Part shown: in pieces, positions 33,458 to 41,917 of the stretch
How the letters are laid out: the number at the start of each line of letters is the position of its first letter
Position numbering within the stretch: position 1 is the stretch's first letter
From: G965247775 sp965247775
GTDB lineage: Bacteria; Chloroflexota; Dehalococcoidia; Bin125
DNA length: 64,000 nt
Assembly: GCA_965247775.1 (NCBI GenBank)
Contig: OZ252031.1
Span: 124,001-188,000, forward strand
Direction of reading: 5' to 3'
The notes under the pieces: generated by a model
Told to the model about the DNA's origin: nothing
Databases searched by the model: none
What the model saw: the letters and a program-made list of their open reading frames with translations, nothing else
Made by a program: the position numbers and the translations under genes

Positions 33458-33997
33458 ATGGCCGAGACCGAGATGACGATCGAGGCCATTCGCGTCTCAC
33501 TGATGAACTACAACCGGGTGGTGGTGCTGCGGGACGCGGGGAGCGACCGCTACCTGCCGATCTGGATCGGCGCGCCGGAGGCGGATGCGATCGCGGTGCG
33601 GCTGCAGGGGGTGGAGGTGCCGCGGCCGATGACGCACGATCTCCTGACGAAGGTGCTGCAGGAGCTGGGCGGGGCGGTGGAGCGGGTGGTCGTGAGCAGC
33701 CTCTCGAACGACACGTTCTACGCGCGAGTGCACGTGCGGGTGGAGGAGCGAGCGCTCGAGATCGACGCGCGGCCGAGCGACGCGATCGCGCTGGCGGTGC
33801 GGAGCGAGGCGCCGATCTTCGTGGCGGATGCGGTGCTGGAGCAGGCGGGGGTGACGCTGGCCGAGCAGGAGTCGGCGGCCGTGGAGGGGGAGGGACGGCC
33901 GCCGCAGCCGCCGGTGAAGCCGGAAGAGTTGGAGAAGATGTCGGCGTTCAAGGACTTCATTGAGGGGCTGGACCTGGACGACTTCGACCAGCGTTGA
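33458..33997 (+). CDS. bifunctional nuclease domain protein (DUF151)
   Basis: A 179-residue DUF151/BFN-type protein. The conserved core runs VVLRDAGSDRYLPIWIGAPEADAIA, then RPMTHDLLTKVLQELG, TFYARVHV, and EIDARPSDAIALAVR. Plant and bacterial relatives were described as bifunctional nucleases; the bacterial role is unsettled. The C-terminal region is acidic with a Pro-rich linker. ATG 33458 is preferred because GGGAGG lies just upstream; ATG 33446 would add four residues. It directly precedes the ATP synthase operon. Confidence 0.9.
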   Translation: MAETEMTIEAIRVSLMNYNRVVVLRDAGSDRYLPIWIGAPEADAIAVRLQGVEVPRPMTHDLLTKVLQELGGAVERVVVSSLSNDTFYARVHVRVEERALEIDARPSDAIALAVRSEAPIFVADAVLEQAGVTLAEQESAAVEGEGRPPQPPVKPEELEKMSAFKDFIEGLDLDDFDQR

Positions 33998-34059
33998 GGG
34001 TGGTCCACCGAGATCGCTTGTGATAGGGTTCACCAGGTTTTGCAGGGGCGCGGTCCGCG

Positions 34060-34278
34060 ATGGGTAAGCTGCCGCCGGCACTGGGGCTGATCGGCATTGG
34101 TTGGTACATCGCGACGTGCATCGTTATGGGGACCCTGGCGGGGCTCTGGCTCGACGGGCAGACGGACACGCGACCGGTCTTCACGCTGCTGGGCATCGCT
34201 CTGGGGCTCATCACCGCCGGCTACGGCGGGTATCGCCTGTTGATGGACGTGCTGCGCCCGCGGCGGCCGCGCCGCTAG
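34060..34278 (+). CDS. ATP synthase AtpZ/AtpI-type membrane protein
   Basis: A 72-residue protein with two transmembrane helices (about 8-30 and 40-62) joined by a short LDGQTDTRP loop, the AtpZ/AtpI-like pattern (GLWLDG, then FTLLGIALGLITAGYGGYRL). Such proteins assist c-ring assembly or Mg uptake. It is the first gene of the atp operon, 22 nt before atpB. A TGTGATAGGG stretch 30-40 nt upstream may hold the -10 box. Confidence 0.85.
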   Translation: MGKLPPALGLIGIGWYIATCIVMGTLAGLWLDGQTDTRPVFTLLGIALGLITAGYGGYRLLMDVLRPRRPRR

Positions 34279-34300
34279 GGGCGAGTGAGGGAACGAGGGC

Positions 34301-35905
34301 GTGCCGGAGCGCCACCGCGGCAAACTGATCGGGCTGGGCGCCCTGTTGGTGATCGTGATCGGCTTCGTGCTGGTGAAGCCCGCGACGCCGATCATCTCGG
34401 TGGCGGCGGAGCCGATCATCGAGGGCGGCTACGAGATCACGAACACGATGATCTCCGCCTGGGTGATCATGGTGGTGCTGGCGATCGTGGTGTTCTGGCT
34501 CTACCGGCGGCTGCGCAACGTGGAAGAGGCGCTCGTGCCGCGGGGCTTGCAGAACGTCGTGGAGGCGCTGCTGGACGCCTTGTTCAACGTGGTGAAGCTG
34601 GTGGCGGGGGAGAAGAACGGCCGGCACTTCTTCCCGGTGGTGGCCTCGATCTTCCTGATCCTGCTGGTGGCGAACTGGTTTGGGCTCTTCCCCTGGAACA
34701 ACTCGTTCGGGCGGACGGTGGATCTGCGTTTTGAGTACATCGAGGCGCTGGAGAAGGACGTGGAGGACGTGGTGGCGGGGCCGGAGGGGACGGGGCTGAG
34801 CGCGGCGCAGGTGAACCGGACGTTCAGCACGTTCTATTTCGACCCGATCCCGTTCGAGGCGTCGGCGCTGGACGAGGCGGACGTGTTGATCGCGGCGGCG
34901 CTGCGGGATGAGGTATCGGGGAGTGAGCGGGCGGTGCGGGAGTCCTTCCGGGAGGATCCGGTGCCGGCGGGGATGGAGGGGGCGGCCCTGATCGAGGCGA
35001 CGGAGGAGCGGCTGGAGGAGGCGCTGGCGGCGTTCGGGGTGAGCACGGCGCTGTTGGAGCGGTACGGGGCGGCGACGGAGGCGGTGGCGCTGGAGCGGGC
35101 GTTGGTGTTCAATCTGCCGCTGTCGCTGGCGGCGGTGGGTGAGAGCGAACTGCACGGGGCGGTGATCAACAGCGGCGGCGTGAACGTGGTGCCGATCAAG
35201 GCGGACGATTTCGCGTACGACCCGTTCCTGGAGGACACGATCGCCGGGGCGGACGGACGCTTCGGCGGCCGCGCGCGGATCTTCGACCCGCTGGCGGAGG
35301 GGGAGGAGAACGTGCCGCCTGGGAGTGGCGAGGTGGCGCTGCCGGTGACGCTGAACACGGCGCACGTGGGGATCATCCTGAAGCAGGTGCGAGAGGACGT
35401 GATCGGGATCGAGGCGGGGGAGATCGCGCGGAGCAAGGGGGTGGGGGAGATTTTCCCGCTGTTCCGGTCGATCGCGACGGACCTGAATCTGCCGCTGGCG
35501 GTGGCGCTGTGGGCGTTCATTTTCGTGCAGCTGTGGGGGGTGCAGGCGCTGGGGGTGGGGACGAACTTCGGGCGCTTCCTGGGGGTGGGGAGGGCGGCGG
35601 TGGTGACGGGGCCGATCGGGGTGTTCGTGGGGATCCTGGAGATCATTTCGGAGGTGGCGCGGATCATCTCGTTCACGTTCCGACTCTTCGGCAACATCTT
35701 CGCGGGGGAGATCGTGCTGTTCATGGCGGCGTTCCTGGTACCGTTCCTGGTGGCGACGGTGTTCTACGGCCTGGAAGTATTCGTGGGCTTCATCCAGGCG
35801 TTCGTGTTCGCGATGCTCACGCTGGTGTTCGCGGTCACCGCGGTGTCCCATGGGGAGCACGGCGGTGAGGATGAAGAGATCGAGGAAGGTGTCGCCGGGC
35901 CCTGA
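34301..35905 (+). CDS. atpB: F0F1 ATP synthase subunit a, with large insertion
   Basis: A 534-residue subunit a, about twice the usual 230-280. Transmembrane segments lie near 7-26, 48-68 and 106-128. The conserved region resumes at FRSIATDLNLPLAVALW (about 388-404). It includes the proton-path Arg461 in SFTFRLFGNIFAGE and ends with QAFVFAMLTLVFAVTAVSHGEHG. Between them, residues about 130-385 form a hydrophilic, acidic insertion where other subunits have a short extracytoplasmic loop. No intein motifs or frame breaks are seen. The start GTG at 34301 has GAGGGAACGAGG upstream. Confidence 0.93.
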   Translation: MPERHRGKLIGLGALLVIVIGFVLVKPATPIISVAAEPIIEGGYEITNTMISAWVIMVVLAIVVFWLYRRLRNVEEALVPRGLQNVVEALLDALFNVVKLVAGEKNGRHFFPVVASIFLILLVANWFGLFPWNNSFGRTVDLRFEYIEALEKDVEDVVAGPEGTGLSAAQVNRTFSTFYFDPIPFEASALDEADVLIAAALRDEVSGSERAVRESFREDPVPAGMEGAALIEATEERLEEALAAFGVSTALLERYGAATEAVALERALVFNLPLSLAAVGESELHGAVINSGGVNVVPIKADDFAYDPFLEDTIAGADGRFGGRARIFDPLAEGEENVPPGSGEVALPVTLNTAHVGIILKQVREDVIGIEAGEIARSKGVGEIFPLFRSIATDLNLPLAVALWAFIFVQLWGVQALGVGTNFGRFLGVGRAAVVTGPIGVFVGILEIISEVARIISFTFRLFGNIFAGEIVLFMAAFLVPFLVATVFYGLEVFVGFIQAFVFAMLTLVFAVTAVSHGEHGGEDEEIEEGVAGP

Positions 35906-35957
35906 GGCCGGGGACACGCAAGCGACGGAGCGGCCTGGGACGCCGCGGGAGGACTAC

Positions 35958-36221
35958 ATGCCGGATCTACTGCTGGCCATCGGTGACACGGGATTCTCCG
36001 ATGGGATGAAGTTCATCGGCGCGGGGGTGGCGATCGGCTTTGGGGCGCTGGGCCCCGGGATCGGGATTGGCTGGCTGGTGGGGAAGGCGATGGAGGCGAT
36101 GGGCCGCAACCCGGACGCGGCGGAGGTGGTGCAGCCGAACATGATCCTGGGGATGGCGTTCGCGGAGGCGATCGGGATTTACGCGCTGGTGGTGGCGGTG
36201 ATGATCGGGTTCGTGTTCTAG
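35958..36221 (+). CDS. atpE: F0F1 ATP synthase subunit c
   Basis: An 87-residue hairpin of two helices. Helix 1 has GAGVAIGFGALGPGIGIGW, the polar loop is RNPDAA, and helix 2 carries the ion-binding Glu70 in GMAFAEAIGIYALVV. The Na-type ligand pattern after the Glu (Ser-Thr) is absent, so proton coupling is likely. The ATG at 35958 follows GGGAGGA. Two hairpins occupy the 112-nt gap before atpF. Confidence 0.95.
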   Translation: MPDLLLAIGDTGFSDGMKFIGAGVAIGFGALGPGIGIGWLVGKAMEAMGRNPDAAEVVQPNMILGMAFAEAIGIYALVVAVMIGFVF

Positions 36222-36237
36222 CGGGACGGTCTTGCGT

Positions 36238-36302
36238 GGGGCGGTCGCGCGCGATCGCCCCTCCTTCCGCCCCGCTGGGCGCCGTCTCCCCCGGGGGGCG
36301 CC
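36238..36302 (+). promoter_or_regulatory. two intercistronic hairpins between atpE and atpF
   Basis: Hairpin 1 has a 10-bp stem with one G-T pair: GGGGCGGTCG (36238-36247), loop CGCG, CGATCGCCCC (36252-36261). Hairpin 2 (36278-36302) joins GGCGCC to GGCGCC around a C/G-rich centre. Stable stems after atpE could protect or attenuate the mRNA and so help raise c-subunit output over the other subunits, as known for atpE in other bacteria by different means. Confidence 0.5.
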
Positions 36303-36333
36303 GGTGCGAGGCAGGCAGAAAGGTGCGGCAGCC

Positions 36334-36834
36334 GTGGATGGTCTCGGCATCAACCTCCCGACGCTGATCACGCAGTTCGTGAACTTCGGGCTGCTGCTGG
36401 CGCTGCTGTGGATTTTCCTGCACAAGCCGTTGCGGCGGGTGCTGGACGAGCGCCGCCGGCGGATTGAAGCGGGGCTGAAGGCGTCGGAGACGGCGCAGGT
36501 GGCGGCGGACGAAGCGAAGGTGGAGGCGGACGCGGCGATCCAGACGGGTCGCGAAGAGGGACAGCGCCTGGTGGCGCAGGCGCAGGAGATCGCGGAGCGG
36601 GTCCAGCGGGAGGGGCAGGAGGGTGCGCAGCGCGACGCGGAGCAGCTTCTGGAGCGGGCACGGCAGGAGATCCAGCAGGAGCGGGACGTGGCGATCGCGT
36701 CGCTGCGGGCGGAGTTCGCGGATCTGACGATCAGCGCGGCGGAGCGGGTGATTGGGCAGTCGTTGAGTGCGGGCGACCATGAGCGGCTGATCGATGAGGT
36801 GCTGGCGGGCTCATCGTTCGGCGGGCAGAACTAG
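36334..36834 (+). CDS. atpF: F0F1 ATP synthase subunit b
   Basis: A 166-residue peripheral-stalk subunit. One N-terminal transmembrane helix (LITQFVNFGLLLALLWIFL, about 10-28) is followed by a long charged coiled-coil rich in Ala, Glu, Arg and Gln to about residue 150. Then comes the delta-binding end (AAERVIGQSLSAGDHERLID). GTG 36334 is chosen (AAAGGTG just upstream); upstream in-frame codons back to 36232 would add an unconserved basic stretch. Confidence 0.9.
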   Translation: MDGLGINLPTLITQFVNFGLLLALLWIFLHKPLRRVLDERRRRIEAGLKASETAQVAADEAKVEADAAIQTGREEGQRLVAQAQEIAERVQREGQEGAQRDAEQLLERARQEIQQERDVAIASLRAEFADLTISAAERVIGQSLSAGDHERLIDEVLAGSSFGGQN

Positions 36835-36849
36835 GGGCGGGGGCGGTTT

Positions 36850-37395
36850 ATGGCGGGCTCTGAGGTCGCTGCCGGCCGCTACGCTCAGGCCGCGTTCGCG
36901 ATCGCGCAGGCGGAGGGGACGCAGGACCGCTGGCAGGAGGCGCTGCAGGCGTTGCGGGCGCTGATGGCGGAGCCGGTGGTGGCGGAGTACATGCGGACGA
37001 CGCGGGTGGCGGAGGCGGCGAAGACGGCGATGCTGGAGGAGGCGCTGGGGGGGCAGGAGCCGAAGGCGCTGAACCTGGCGAAGCTGCTGCTGCGGAAGCG
37101 CCGGATCGGTGTGGCGGATCAGGTGGCGGAGCGATTCGAGGCGCTGCTGAACGCGGAGCGGGGGGTGGCGCTGGCCTCGGTGACGACGGCGACGCCGCTG
37201 CGCGCGGCGGGACGGGAGTCGATCATCCGGGCGGTCCGGGCGGGCAGCGCCGCCCGCGAGGTGCGCCTGGAAGAGCACGTCGACCGCGCGATCCTGGGCG
37301 GGGCCATCGTGCGGATCGGGGATCATCTGGTGGACGGCAGCGTCCGCACGCGGCTGCGGGGCTTGCGCCGCAGCATCGCGGGCGGCATGGCGTAG
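36850..37395 (+). CDS. atpH: F0F1 ATP synthase subunit delta
   Basis: A 181-residue delta/OSCP subunit. The N-terminal domain starts AAGRYAQAAFAIAQAEG, the usual R-YA-ALF-A signature. The C-terminal end contains DRAILGGAIVRIGDHLVDGSVRTRL, matching the conserved GG-x2-hR-hG-x4-D-S-h-x2-RL motif. It links the peripheral stalk to the alpha subunits. It lies 15 nt after atpF and 14 nt before atpA. Confidence 0.93.
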   Translation: MAGSEVAAGRYAQAAFAIAQAEGTQDRWQEALQALRALMAEPVVAEYMRTTRVAEAAKTAMLEEALGGQEPKALNLAKLLLRKRRIGVADQVAERFEALLNAERGVALASVTTATPLRAAGRESIIRAVRAGSAAREVRLEEHVDRAILGGAIVRIGDHLVDGSVRTRLRGLRRSIAGGMA

Positions 37396-37409
37396 AGAGG
37401 AGCCGCATC

Positions 37410-38939
37410 ATGGCGGTTCGCCCGGAAGAGATCGCATCCATCATCCGGCAGCAGATCGAGGGCTTTGAAGCGGGCGCGGTGGCAGCCGACGTGGGGACGG
37501 TGGTGCAGGCGGGGGACGGGATCGCCCGGATCTTCGGGCTTTCGGGGGCCCTGGCGGGGGAGTTGCTGGAGTTCTCGCGGACGGACGCGGCGGGGCGCCC
37601 GATCCAGGGGATGTCGCTGAACCTGGAGGAGGACATTGTTGGGGCGGTGATCCTGGGCGACTACCGTCCGATCGAGGAGGGGGACGAGGTGCGCTCAACG
37701 GGGCGGGTGGCGGAGGTCCCGGTGGGGGAGGCGATGATCGGGCGGGTGGTGAACGCGCTGGGGGAGCCGATCGACGGGAAGGGGCCGATCAGCGCGGAGC
37801 GGCGGCTGCCGATCGAGCGGATCGCGCCGAACGTGGTGACGCGGGCGGGCGTGGACACGCCGGTGCAGACGGGGATCCTGGCGGTGGACTCGCAGATCCC
37901 GATCGGGCGGGGGCAGCGGGAGTTGATCATCGGGGACCGACAGACGGGCAAGACGGCGATCGCGATCGACACGATCATCAACCAGAAGGGGCAGGGGCTG
38001 ATCTGCGTCTACGTGGCGATCGGGCAGAAGCAGGCGAAGGTGGTGCAGGTGGTGGCGACGCTGGAAGAGCACGAGGCGATGGGGCACACGGTGGTGGTGA
38101 ACGCCTCGGCGGCGGACTCGGCGGCGCAGCAGTACATGGCGCCTTACGCGGGGGTGGCGATCGCGGAGCACTTCATGAGCGAGGGGCGCGACGCGCTGAT
38201 CGTCTACGACGACTTGAGCAAGCACGCTTGGGCCTACCGGCAGGTGTCGTTGCTGCTGCGGCGGCCGCCGGGGCGGGAGGCCTACCCGGGCGACGTCTTC
38301 TACCTGCACTCGCGCTTGCTGGAGCGGGCGGCGAAGCTGAACGAGGCCAACGGGGGCGGATCGATCACGGCGCTGCCGATCATCGAGACGCAGGCGGGGG
38401 ACGTCTCGGCGTACATCCCGACGAACGTCATTTCGATCACGGACGGGCAGATCTTCCTGGAGTCGGACCTCTTCAACGCCGGGCAGCGGCCGGCGGTGAA
38501 CTCCGGGATCTCGGTGAGCCGGGTGGGTGGGGCGGCCCAGCGGCGGGCGATGCGGGCGGTGGCGGGGCAGCTGCGGCTGGACATGGCGCAGTTCCGCGAA
38601 CTGCAGGCGTTCGCCCAGTTCGGCACATCGGACCTGGACGCGGTGACGCGGCGCCAGCTGGAGCGCGGGCAGCGGCTGAGCCGGCTGCTGATCCAGCCGG
38701 AGAGCCAGCCGCAGCCGCTGGCGCAGCAGGTAGCGCTGCTGTTCGCGGCGAACGAAGGACTGATGGACGACGTGGCGGTGAACAAGATCGAGGACTTCGG
38801 GCGGGCGTTGCGGGACTACCTGCAGAGCAGCGCGCCGGCCATCCTGGAGGCCATCCGCAGCAGCGGTGAGCTGTCGGACGAGAGCCGGGCGGCGCTGACG
38901 GGGGCGATCGAGACGTTCAAGCAAACGGTGCCGTTCTAG
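37410..38939 (+). CDS. atpA: F0F1 ATP synthase subunit alpha
   Basis: A 509-residue alpha subunit. It opens with EEIASIIRQQIEGFE, carries the P-loop GDRQTGKTAIA near residue 173, YDDLSKHAWAYRQVSLLLRRPPGREAYPGDVFYLHSRLLER-type regulatory and contact segments, and SRVGGAAQ with the catalytic-site Arg region near 370. Length and order match the family exactly. It is the nucleotide-binding, mainly non-catalytic partner of beta in F1. Confidence 0.98.
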   Translation: MAVRPEEIASIIRQQIEGFEAGAVAADVGTVVQAGDGIARIFGLSGALAGELLEFSRTDAAGRPIQGMSLNLEEDIVGAVILGDYRPIEEGDEVRSTGRVAEVPVGEAMIGRVVNALGEPIDGKGPISAERRLPIERIAPNVVTRAGVDTPVQTGILAVDSQIPIGRGQRELIIGDRQTGKTAIAIDTIINQKGQGLICVYVAIGQKQAKVVQVVATLEEHEAMGHTVVVNASAADSAAQQYMAPYAGVAIAEHFMSEGRDALIVYDDLSKHAWAYRQVSLLLRRPPGREAYPGDVFYLHSRLLERAAKLNEANGGGSITALPIIETQAGDVSAYIPTNVISITDGQIFLESDLFNAGQRPAVNSGISVSRVGGAAQRRAMRAVAGQLRLDMAQFRELQAFAQFGTSDLDAVTRRQLERGQRLSRLLIQPESQPQPLAQQVALLFAANEGLMDDVAVNKIEDFGRALRDYLQSSAPAILEAIRSSGELSDESRAALTGAIETFKQTVPF

Positions 38940-38972
38940 CGGCGATTCACTCGGGAAGAGGGACGCCCGTCG

Positions 38973-39845
38973 ATGCCGAGTACGCGCGAGATTCGCAGTC
39001 GCATCCGCTCCGTGGAGAACACGGCGAAGATCACGAACGCCGTGCAGCTGGTGGCGGCGTCGAAGATGCGGCGGGCGCAGCAGCGGGCGGAGGCGGCGCG
39101 GCCTTACGCGGAGGGGATGCGGGGGGTGCTGGGGAACCTGGCGGGGGTGAGCGGGGAGGGGGAGGATGGGCCGCTGCATCCGCTGCTCGAGCGGCGGGAG
39201 GTGAACGAGACGACGATCATCCTGATCACGCCGGACCGCGGTCTGGCGGGGGGGCTGATCTCGAACCTGCAGCGCCATGCGGGGGAGCTGGTGCTGGGCC
39301 CCGAGCAGAGCGGGGGGGTGTCGATGATTCCGGTGGGGCGCAAGGGACTGGACTACTTTCACCGCTTCGCCGTGCCGTACCGGGGGGAGTTCCAGCAGCT
39401 GGGCGACTACCCGGCGCTGGACGACACGCGTCCGATCTCGCGGATCGCGATGGAGGACTACACGGCGGGCGTGGTGGACCAGGTGTTGCTGGTCTACGCG
39501 GCCTTCGTGAGTACGGCGCAGCAGCGGCCGACCACGATCCGGATCCTGCCAGTGGAGCCGCCCCCGGCCGACGAGGCGCGGCGGGAGGTGGAGTACATCT
39601 TCGAGCCGGGGCCGGCGGAGGTGCTGGCCGAGTTGCTGCCGCGCTACGTGGAGATGCAGGTTTACCAGGCAGTGCTGGAGTCGGGCGCGAGCGAGCAGTC
39701 GGCGCGGATGGTCGCCATGCGCAATGCGACCGACGCCGCCAACGAGATGGTGGGGGATCTGAGGCTGGAGTACAACAAGGCGCGGCAGGAGCAGATCACC
39801 TCGGAGCTGCTCGATATCGTGGGCGGCGTCGAGGCGCTGAGCTGA
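38973..39845 (+). CDS. atpG: F0F1 ATP synthase subunit gamma
   Basis: A 290-residue central-stalk subunit. The N-terminal helix TREIRSRIRSVENTAKITNA and the C-terminal helix with ATDAANEMVGDLRLEYNKAR and QEQITSELLDIVGGVEAL are the coiled-coil rotor, the most conserved part. ITPDRGLAGGLISN marks the Rossmann-like middle. The 109-nt gap before atpD contains a GGGGCGCCGCCCC stem and a TAGATT box, so an internal promoter is possible. Confidence 0.96.
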   Translation: MPSTREIRSRIRSVENTAKITNAVQLVAASKMRRAQQRAEAARPYAEGMRGVLGNLAGVSGEGEDGPLHPLLERREVNETTIILITPDRGLAGGLISNLQRHAGELVLGPEQSGGVSMIPVGRKGLDYFHRFAVPYRGEFQQLGDYPALDDTRPISRIAMEDYTAGVVDQVLLVYAAFVSTAQQRPTTIRILPVEPPPADEARREVEYIFEPGPAEVLAELLPRYVEMQVYQAVLESGASEQSARMVAMRNATDAANEMVGDLRLEYNKARQEQITSELLDIVGGVEALS

Positions 39846-39954
39846 GGCCGGCGATGGCGGCCGTCCCGCCGCCCGCTGGCACCGCCAAGCGACGGGCCGC
39901 CGAGAGCCGCTAGATTCGGAGCGGGGCGCCGCCCCGGGGAGAAGGAGCAGCGAG

Positions 39955-41367
39955 ATGGCCGCAGCAGGCACCGTGGTGCAGGTGATCGGGACGGTCGTGG
40001 ATGTGGAGTTCCCGCCGGAGTCGTTGCCGGCGCTGTTCGACGCCGTGGCGATCACGATGGGGGACGGGACGCGGGTGGTGACGGAGGTGCAGCAGCACCT
40101 GGGCAACAACCGGGCGCGCTGTCTGGCGATGGACGCGACGGAGGGGATGAAGCGGGGGGACACGGCGGAGGACACGGGGCAGCCGATCGCGGTGCCGGTG
40201 GGGGAGGTGGCGCTGGGGCGGATCTTCAACGTGCTGGGGGAGCCGCTGGACGACATCGGCCCGATCGACCCGGCGGCCGAGCGCTGGCCGATCCACCGGG
40301 CGCCGCCGACCTACGAGGAGCAGGTGGCGGAGTCGCAGATGTTCGAAACGGGGATGAAGGTGATCGATCTGATCGCGCCGTTCACGCGAGGCGGCAAGAT
40401 CGGGGCGTACGGGGGGGCGGGGGTGGGCAAGACGGTGGTGATCCAGGAGCTGATTCACAACATCGCGACGGAGCACGGGGGGTTCTCGGTGTTCACGGGG
40501 GTGGGCGAGCGCTCGCGGGAGGGCAACGACCTCTGGAACGAGATGCGGGCGTCCGGGGTGCTGGCGAAGACGGCGCTGGTCTTCGGGCAGATGAACGAGC
40601 CACCGGGCGTGCGCCTGCGGGTGGGGATGGCGGGCCTGACGATGGCGGAGTACTTCCGTGACGAACAAGGGCAGGACGTGCTGCTGTTCATCGACAACAT
40701 CTACCGCTACACGCTGGCGGGGCAGGAGGTGTCGGCGCTTTTGGGGCGGATGCCGTCAGCGGTGGGGTACCAGCCGACGCTGGCGACGGAGATGGGGGAG
40801 CTGGAGGAGCGGATCACAACGACGCCGAAGGGGTCGATTACGTCGTTCCAGGCGATCTACGTGCCGGCGGACGATTACACGGACCCGGGGGTGGCGACGA
40901 CGTTCGGGCATCTGGACGCGGTGATCGCGCTGGAGCGGTCGATCGCCTCGCAGGGGTTCTACCCGGCCGTGGACCCGCTGACGAGCTTCAGCCGGGCGCT
41001 GGACCCGCGCTACGTGGGGGAGGAGCACTACGCGGTGGCGCGGGGGGTGCAGCAGGTGTTGCAGCGCTACAAGGACCTGCAGGACATCATCGCCATCCTG
41101 GGCGTGGATGAGCTGTCGGAGGAGGACAAGCTGACGGTGGCGCGGGCGCGGAAGATCCAACGGTTCCTGACGCAGCCGATGTTCGTGGCGGAGGCGTTCA
41201 CGGGGCTGCCGGGGCAGTACGTGTCGGTGCGGGACACGGTGCGGGGGTTCCAGGAGATCCTGGCGGGGGAGCACGACGCGCTGCCGGAGCAGGCGTTCTA
41301 CAATGTGGGGCCGATCGAGGCGGCGGTGGAGAAAGCGCAGCGGATCGCGGCCGAGTCGGCGGCGTAG
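39955..41367 (+). CDS. atpD: F0F1 ATP synthase subunit beta
   Basis: A 470-residue catalytic subunit. The P-loop GGAGVGKTVVIQELI lies near residue 152, GVGERSREGNDLWNEM holds the catalytic Glu, the Walker B segment is VLLFIDNIYRYT, and ALLGRMPSAVGYQPTLATEMG is the DELSEED-proximal family signature. The DELSEED loop itself reads DELSEED (about 385-391). An AAGGAG site precedes ATG 39955. Confidence 0.98.
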   Translation: MAAAGTVVQVIGTVVDVEFPPESLPALFDAVAITMGDGTRVVTEVQQHLGNNRARCLAMDATEGMKRGDTAEDTGQPIAVPVGEVALGRIFNVLGEPLDDIGPIDPAAERWPIHRAPPTYEEQVAESQMFETGMKVIDLIAPFTRGGKIGAYGGAGVGKTVVIQELIHNIATEHGGFSVFTGVGERSREGNDLWNEMRASGVLAKTALVFGQMNEPPGVRLRVGMAGLTMAEYFRDEQGQDVLLFIDNIYRYTLAGQEVSALLGRMPSAVGYQPTLATEMGELEERITTTPKGSITSFQAIYVPADDYTDPGVATTFGHLDAVIALERSIASQGFYPAVDPLTSFSRALDPRYVGEEHYAVARGVQQVLQRYKDLQDIIAILGVDELSEEDKLTVARARKIQRFLTQPMFVAEAFTGLPGQYVSVRDTVRGFQEILAGEHDALPEQAFYNVGPIEAAVEKAQRIAAESAA

Positions 41368-41391
41368 GGGCGGCGGGCGAAGGGAGCGGCC

Positions 41392-41838
41392 ATGGGCAAG
41401 CTGACGCTGGCGATCATCACGGGCGAGCAGCTGCTGCTGCGGGAAGAGGAGATCGACGAGGTGATCGCGCCGGGGAGCGTGGGGGAGCTGGGGATCCTGC
41501 CGAACCACGCGCCGCTGGTGACGGGGCTTCTGCCGGGCGAACTGCGGGTGAAGCGCGAGTGGGGGGAGGAGCAGTTTTTCATCAGCGGCGGCTTCCTGGA
41601 GGTCCGGGCGGATGAGGTGCGGGTGCTGGCGGACGCGGCCGAGCGTGGTGGGGAGATCGACTTGGAGCGGGCGGAGGCGGCGCGGGCGCGGGCGGAGGCG
41701 CGGCTGCAGGGCGAAGCGGAAGTGGACCGGGCGCGGGCGGAGGGAGCGCTGGGGCGGTCGTTGGTGCGGTTGCGGGTGGGACGGCGGCGGCGGCGAGGCC
41801 GGGCGGACCTGCCGTCGGGGGCGGGGGGCGCGGAGTAG
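41392..41838 (+). CDS. atpC: F0F1 ATP synthase subunit epsilon
   Basis: A 148-residue epsilon subunit. The N-terminal beta-sandwich contains APGSVGELGILPNHAPLVTGLLPGELR and FFISGGFLEVRADEVRVLADAA. The C-terminal two-helix part is Arg/Ala-rich and ends in a very basic extension (about 125-140) that is unusual for the family. It closes the atp operon; the murA promoter follows. Confidence 0.93.
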   Translation: MGKLTLAIITGEQLLLREEEIDEVIAPGSVGELGILPNHAPLVTGLLPGELRVKREWGEEQFFISGGFLEVRADEVRVLADAAERGGEIDLERAEAARARAEARLQGEAEVDRARAEGALGRSLVRLRVGRRRRRGRADLPSGAGGAE

Positions 41839-41848
41839 GCGGGGGCGC

Positions 41849-41877
41849 TTGGTCGGGTGGTGGGGTACTGCTAGCCT
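41849..41877 (+). promoter_or_regulatory. murA promoter TTGGTC-17-TAGCCT
   Basis: TTGGTC (41849-41854) and TAGCCT (41872-41877) are exactly 17 bp apart, in the gap between atpC and murA. The predicted start near 41884 leaves a leader of about 34 nt with GGAAGGCAGGGG before the GTG at 41918. Confidence 0.6.
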
Positions 41878-41917
41878 GCACGACATAGGGTGATTTCCGC
41901 TTCGGGAAGGCAGGGGC

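Noticed and set aside
34690..35450. Intein or inserted gene inside atpB
   Set aside because: The insertion is in frame, lacks intein splice-junction and endonuclease motifs, and has no internal gene signals.
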